From Comamonas sp. JUb58 (lineage in GTDB: Bacteria; Pseudomonadota; Gammaproteobacteria; Burkholderiales; Burkholderiaceae_C), in contig NZ_SOAL01000024.1 of assembly GCF_004364775.1 (NCBI RefSeq), positions 19,206 to 83,205 of the forward strand: a stretch of 64,000 bases of DNA, given 5' to 3'. Below are positions 61,297 to 64,000 of this stretch, piece after piece; the stretch's first letter is position 1, and each line of letters starts with the position of its first letter. A program made the translations under genes and the position numbers. The notes beneath the pieces are model-generated. The model ran no database searches. It saw nothing but the letters and a program-made list of their open reading frames with translations, and was not told where the DNA came from.

Positions 61297-61373
61297 AGGC
61301 GCGTAGCTCAGCTGGTTAGAGCACCACCTTGACATGGTGGGGGTCGTTGGTTCGAGTCCAATCGCGCCTACCA
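61297..61373 (+). tRNA. tRNA-Val (GAC)
   Basis: A 77-base cloverleaf: acceptor AGGCGCG/CGCGCCT with discriminator A and encoded CCA, D arm GCTC/GAGC, anticodon stem CCACC/GGTGG with loop TTGACAT (GAC at 61331-61333) and T arm starting GTTGG-TTCGAGT-CCAAT. Its 3' end borders an integrase gene, typical of a phage or island attachment site. Confidence 0.96.
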
Positions 61374-61448
61374 AATTTTCCCTCTGAAGAGAACCAGACT
61401 TCAGGATAACAGGGAACTTCTGGGGAACTTTTCGAAGTTTCTTTTTGA

Positions 61449-62251
61449 TCAAACCGCCTTTTTTAGGGCGGTTTTTTCGTTTCCGAGCAGCTGTTCTAGC
61501 TTTGCCTTCTCTCGACCCCGATCTGACCCGTCAATCCACTTGGCATAGACGGTGAAAAGCATCTTGGCATTCTTGTGCCCCATCTGCCTGACGATGTAGG
61601 TCGGGTTCACGCCTGCGCTTAGTGCATTGGTGGCATAGGTGTGCCGCGTCTGGTACGGCCGGCGCCACCGAATGCCGGTAGCTCGGAGAGCAGGGCGCCA
61701 GTAGGTGTCTCGCTGGCTGCGCTCATCGTGCCAAGGTTTATTGGTCCCCGGGTTCTCAAAGATCCTGCGGCCTTGCTCGCCATCCCGATGATCCACGCCG
61801 CCCAACATCGTCCAGGGCTTCATGGCCTCCAGTGCGCCGAGGGCACGGCTGACCAGGTCGACATCGCGGGAGTTGTAGGTTTTGAGCGGCTTCACCTCGC
61901 CTGAGGTCCTGGCGCGCTCCACGCGGATGGATGCGCTGGCCCAATCCACATCACCCCAGCGCAGTTCGATTAGCTCCTCTGGGCGCATGCCGGTCATGAA
62001 GGCGAATTCAAAATAGGCCCAGGCACGGATGTCGAAACGCTCCTTTAAGTGGGCAAGCACTTTCTCCATCTCAAAAGTCGAGAGAGGGTCAGGCGGGGGT
62101 ATCTGGTGCTTGCTGTTCTCGATCCCCTCCATGGGGTTATCCATCTTGAGGCTGCGGCCGGCCAGCGTAAAAACCCCGCGCAGGCAGATCAAATAGTTAT
62201 TCAGCATGTTAGTGCCGATGCAAATCTGATCAGCTAAACCACAAAGGGGGG
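61449..62251 (-). pseudogene. tyrosine-type integrase, N-terminus removed by an IS insertion
   Basis: The frame is open from the stop at 61449 up to about 62252 where an IS3-family end begins, giving about 267 codons. What remains is the end of the core-binding domain and the complete catalytic domain: Arg in TGMRPEELIEL, PYQTRHTYATNAL (box with Arg-His), QMGHKNAKMLFTVYAKWI (His and nucleophile Tyr). The arm-binding domain and most of the core-binding domain are missing. A start at ATG 62207 exists but would give an incomplete enzyme. It faces the 3' end of tRNA-Val at 76 bases, the normal position for an island integrase. The element itself lies, if at all, to the right. Confidence 0.85.
61451..61478 (+). 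terminator. terminator downstream of tRNA-Val, overlapping the integrase 3' end
   Basis: Stem AAACCGCC/GGCGGTTT followed by T-run. The stem is also read as the last codons of the minus-strand integrase. Confidence 0.75.
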
Positions 62252-62975
62252 TGTGGATAAAAACTTGGACTCGTTTTATGCCGTAAGTCCGAGGCTTACC
62301 CGGTATTCGATAGGGCTGAGAGAGCCAAGGGCGATCTTGATCCGCTTTTCGTTATACCAGCGGATGTAGGAATCGACCGTTTCGATGAACTCCTCAATGG
62401 TCGTGGCCTGCCAGTCCCGAGGATAAAACAGTTCCGTCTTGAGACGACCGAAGAATCCTTCACACGCCGCGTTGTCAGGCGAGCAGGCTTCGCGAGACAT
62501 CGAGCGGGTTAGGTTCGCCTCGCTCATTCTCGATAGCCAGCCTGGCCACCGGTAGTGGCCACCACGATCAGAGTGGACCACGGGACGATCGTTGGTGTCT
62601 GCCACTGTCTCGATAGCTGCATCCAGCATTGTGTTGACGAGCTCAGCATCTGGATTCGTTCCAATGGTCCAGCTCACTACCGTGCCGTCGAAGCAATCGA
62701 TGATCGGCGACAGGTAGATCTTGCCCGCTGGGATCTGGAATTCAGTGATATCCGTGAGCCATTTCTCGTTGGGGGCTGCGGCCTGGAAGTTGCGGTTGAT
62801 GATGTTCTCGGGCGCTTGGCTGATCTCGCCGAGGTAGGACGTGTACCTGCGCCGTTTGGGCTTGGCCACGATTAACCTCTCTTGTTTCATCAACCGCTGC
62901 ACGACCTTCTCAGATATCGACACGTCCTGCCTGGTCAGCGAGGCCTGCAGCCTTCGGTAGCCGTAGCAGCGGTGG
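62252..62975 (-). mobile_element. IS3-family element remnant (IS-B), interrupted by a second IS
   Basis: The right end of the element probably starts at TGTGGATAAAAACTTGGAC (62252 onward), which reads like an IS3-family terminal repeat (TG start, GGAC). It carries the last 230 or so codons of its transposase and stops abruptly at about 62975 where the end of another IS begins. The left end and orfA are not seen next to it. It disrupts the integrase gene. Confidence 0.75.
62276..62975 (-). pseudogene. IS3-family transposase OrfB, 5' truncated (IS-B)
   Basis: From about 62975 the frame reads HHRCYGYRRLQASLTRQDVS (part of the HTH_21 region) and then the integrase core: NEKWLTDITEFQIPAGKIYL (first Asp), RPVVHSDRGGHYRWPGW (second Asp), DNAACEGFFGRLKTELFYPR (Glu) and the C-terminal ALGSLSPIEYRVSLGL. 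All three DDE acids are kept, but the N-terminal part is lost at the junction with the second IS. A GTG at 62923 starts a 215-residue open frame that is unlikely to be active. The subgroup looks like IS150. Confidence 0.85.
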
Positions 62976-63006
62976 TGGGCTTCCCCCAGTTTCCCGGACG
63001 CTTTGC

Positions 63007-63876
63007 CTAGCCCTTTAAAAGTTGCCGCTCCTCGAATTGAACTGGGCTAAGGTAGTTCAATTTTGAGTGTTTCCTGAACGGGTTGTAGAACCGCTCAATG
63101 TAGTCGAACACATCGGCCCTGGCTTGCTCCCTGGTGCGGTAGACCGTACGAGCGCAGCGCTCTGTCTTCAGTGTCGAGAAGAAGCTCTCCATCGCCGCGT
63201 TGTCCCAGCATTCACCGCGACGGCTCATGCTGCAGGTGATGTTCTGACTCTTCAATAACTTCTGGAACTCTTCGCTGGTGTACTGGCTGCCCTGATCCGA
63301 GTGATGCATCAGCGCAGTGGGTCGACCTCGACGCCACAAAGCCATCAGCAGGGCGTCGCTCACCATCCTAGCCTGCATGGTGTCACTCATTGACCAGCCT
63401 ACAATGCGCCTCGAGTAGAGGTCCATTACGGCGGCCGCATATAACCAGCCCTCGGCCGTCCAGATATAGGTGAAGTCTGCAACCCACTTCTGGTTGGGCT
63501 CCAACGCCTCGAACTCGCGTTGCAGGTGGTTCGGCGCGATGTGATGCGCCAGCTTGGTCGCTCCATCTCCTGGAAGCTGACGGCGTTTGCGTCTTGCTTG
63601 CAGGTTCGCCAGCTTCATCAGCCGTGCTACACGGTTGACACCGCATTGCTCGCCGGTAGCCCTCAGGTCATGCCACACCCGCGGGCTGCCGTAGGTCCGG
63701 TCGCTAAGCTCGAAACTCTCTCGAATGCTGCGTGTGAGCCTGGCATCGGACAGGCTGCGCTCGCTGGCAGGCCTGCCGAACCACTCGTAGAACCCACTGG
63801 CCGAAACGTTCATCGCACGGCACATCGCTCGCGTGGGCCACACATCCCGATGGCGAACAATAAAGGCGTACTTCAC
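63007..63876 (-). CDS. IS3-family transposase OrfB (IS-A)
   Basis: A 289-residue DDE transposase: HTH_21-type N-terminus with SDRTYGSPRVWHDLRATG, then the catalytic core with WVADFTYIWTAEGWLYAAAV (first Asp), MHHSDQGSQYTSEEFQ (second Asp) and CWDNAAMESFFSTLKTE (Glu), ending NYLSPVQFEERQLLKG. The annotated start is GTG 63876; the frame is open upstream and overlaps the end of orfA, so the natural product is likely an OrfAB fusion made by frameshifting. It is intact in the window. Confidence 0.93.
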   Translation of the reverse strand: MKYAFIVRHRDVWPTRAMCRAMNVSASGFYEWFGRPASERSLSDARLTRSIRESFELSDRTYGSPRVWHDLRATGEQCGVNRVARLMKLANLQARRKRRQLPGDGATKLAHHIAPNHLQREFEALEPNQKWVADFTYIWTAEGWLYAAAVMDLYSRRIVGWSMSDTMQARMVSDALLMALWRRGRPTALMHHSDQGSQYTSEEFQKLLKSQNITCSMSRRGECWDNAAMESFFSTLKTERCARTVYRTREQARADVFDYIERFYNPFRKHSKLNYLSPVQFEERQLLKG

Positions 63877-63908
63877 AGCGGGTCCCTTGCAAAGTAGCGA
63901 GCGCTTTC

Positions 63909-64000
63909 CTAAGAAACACTCGGCGTCGGCGCTTCCTGCAGGGTGAAGCCGAACTCGGCTGCTCGGCGGTGCAACTGTTTGACAACTCGCTCGCGATATC
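63909..64000 (-). CDS. IS3-family OrfA, C-terminal part (IS-A)
   Basis: The last 29 codons before the stop at 63909 read YRERVVKQLHRRAAEFGFTL and QEAPTPSVS, a plausible end of the small helix-turn-helix/leucine-zipper protein OrfA. The rest lies beyond the window edge. It is in a different frame from OrfB, as usual in IS3 elements. Confidence 0.75.
   Translation of the reverse strand, partial: YRERVVKQLHRRAAEFGFTLQEAPTPSVS

Larger units (their letters stand above)
62976..64000 (-). mobile_element. IS3-family element (IS-A), right part, running off the window
   Basis: The inner end probably begins TGGGCTTCCCCCAGTTTCCC (62976 onward), a typical IS3-family terminal repeat starting with TG. OrfB and the end of OrfA follow on the minus strand. 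The other end is beyond 64000, so length and target duplication cannot be read. It is inserted within the transposase gene of IS-B, and so is the younger of the two. Confidence 0.8.

Noticed and set aside
62923..63006. Complete second transposase gene starting at GTG 62923
   Set aside because: The reading frame continues upstream with family similarity until the junction at about 62975, so the GTG is internal and the gene is truncated.

Overview
The window is high-GC chromosomal DNA of a betaproteobacterium of the order Burkholderiales. It most likely comes from the family Comamonadaceae and resembles Comamonas; this is judged from protein character only, since no rRNA is present. The supporting signs are three Bug/TctC-type periplasmic solute-binding proteins, a MutL with the endonuclease motif found in bacteria that lack MutH, a PHB-type 3-hydroxybutyrate dehydrogenase, a monofunctional RelA, and the style of the LysR, IclR, MarR and HxlR regulators.

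Layout. 1-5.0 kb: end of a CitE-like lyase gene, an exported Lys/Ala-rich protein, acnB, a small exported protein, then a small unknown gene (4656-4949) behind two LexA-type boxes. 5.0-8.4 kb: a preQ1-I riboswitch and queuosine-precursor transporter yhhQ, bacterioferritin, an RlaP-like nucleotidyltransferase and a LysR regulator. 8.6-12.5 kb: an acyl-CoA dehydrogenase, Bug receptor and class III CoA-transferase unit divergent from that LysR gene. 12.6-16.3 kb: secreted nuclease, LysR, IclR and the proteasome-like Anbu protein, translationally coupled to mutS (16.3-18.9 kb). 19-28.6 kb: RcnB-like protein, suhB, trmJ, cysE, an HxlR/MFS divergent pair, a cysteine-synthase-like enzyme, a DUF2867 protein, miaA and gdhA. 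29-34 kb: a marR, outer-membrane factor, emrA and emrB efflux operon. 34-41 kb: mutL, dedA, amiC, tsaE, queG and a GDSL esterase. 41-48.5 kb: an AEC transporter, two tandem Bug receptors, xerD, a divergent SRAP protein, argE and serB. 48.6-61.2 kb: mfd, ispD-ispF, a GFA-family protein, ompR/envZ, bdhA, an alpha/beta hydrolase and relA.

61.3-64 kb: a tRNA-Val(GAC) gene followed by the wreck of an integrated element. This comprises a tyrosine integrase cut off at its N-terminus by an IS3-family insertion, which is itself interrupted by a second, different IS3-family element that runs off the window.

Themes. DNA repair genes (mutS, mutL, mfd, the SRAP relative and the LexA-box gene) are numerous but dispersed. 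Queuosine metabolism appears twice (yhhQ and queG). Most transcription units end in clear stem-loop terminators, many of them shared by convergent genes. I found no CRISPR array, no phage structural genes and no recognisable defence island. The most novel items are the putatively SOS-controlled small gene, the riboswitch before yhhQ, Anbu outside its usual gene set and coupled to mutS, and the SRAP relative that lacks the catalytic cysteine.
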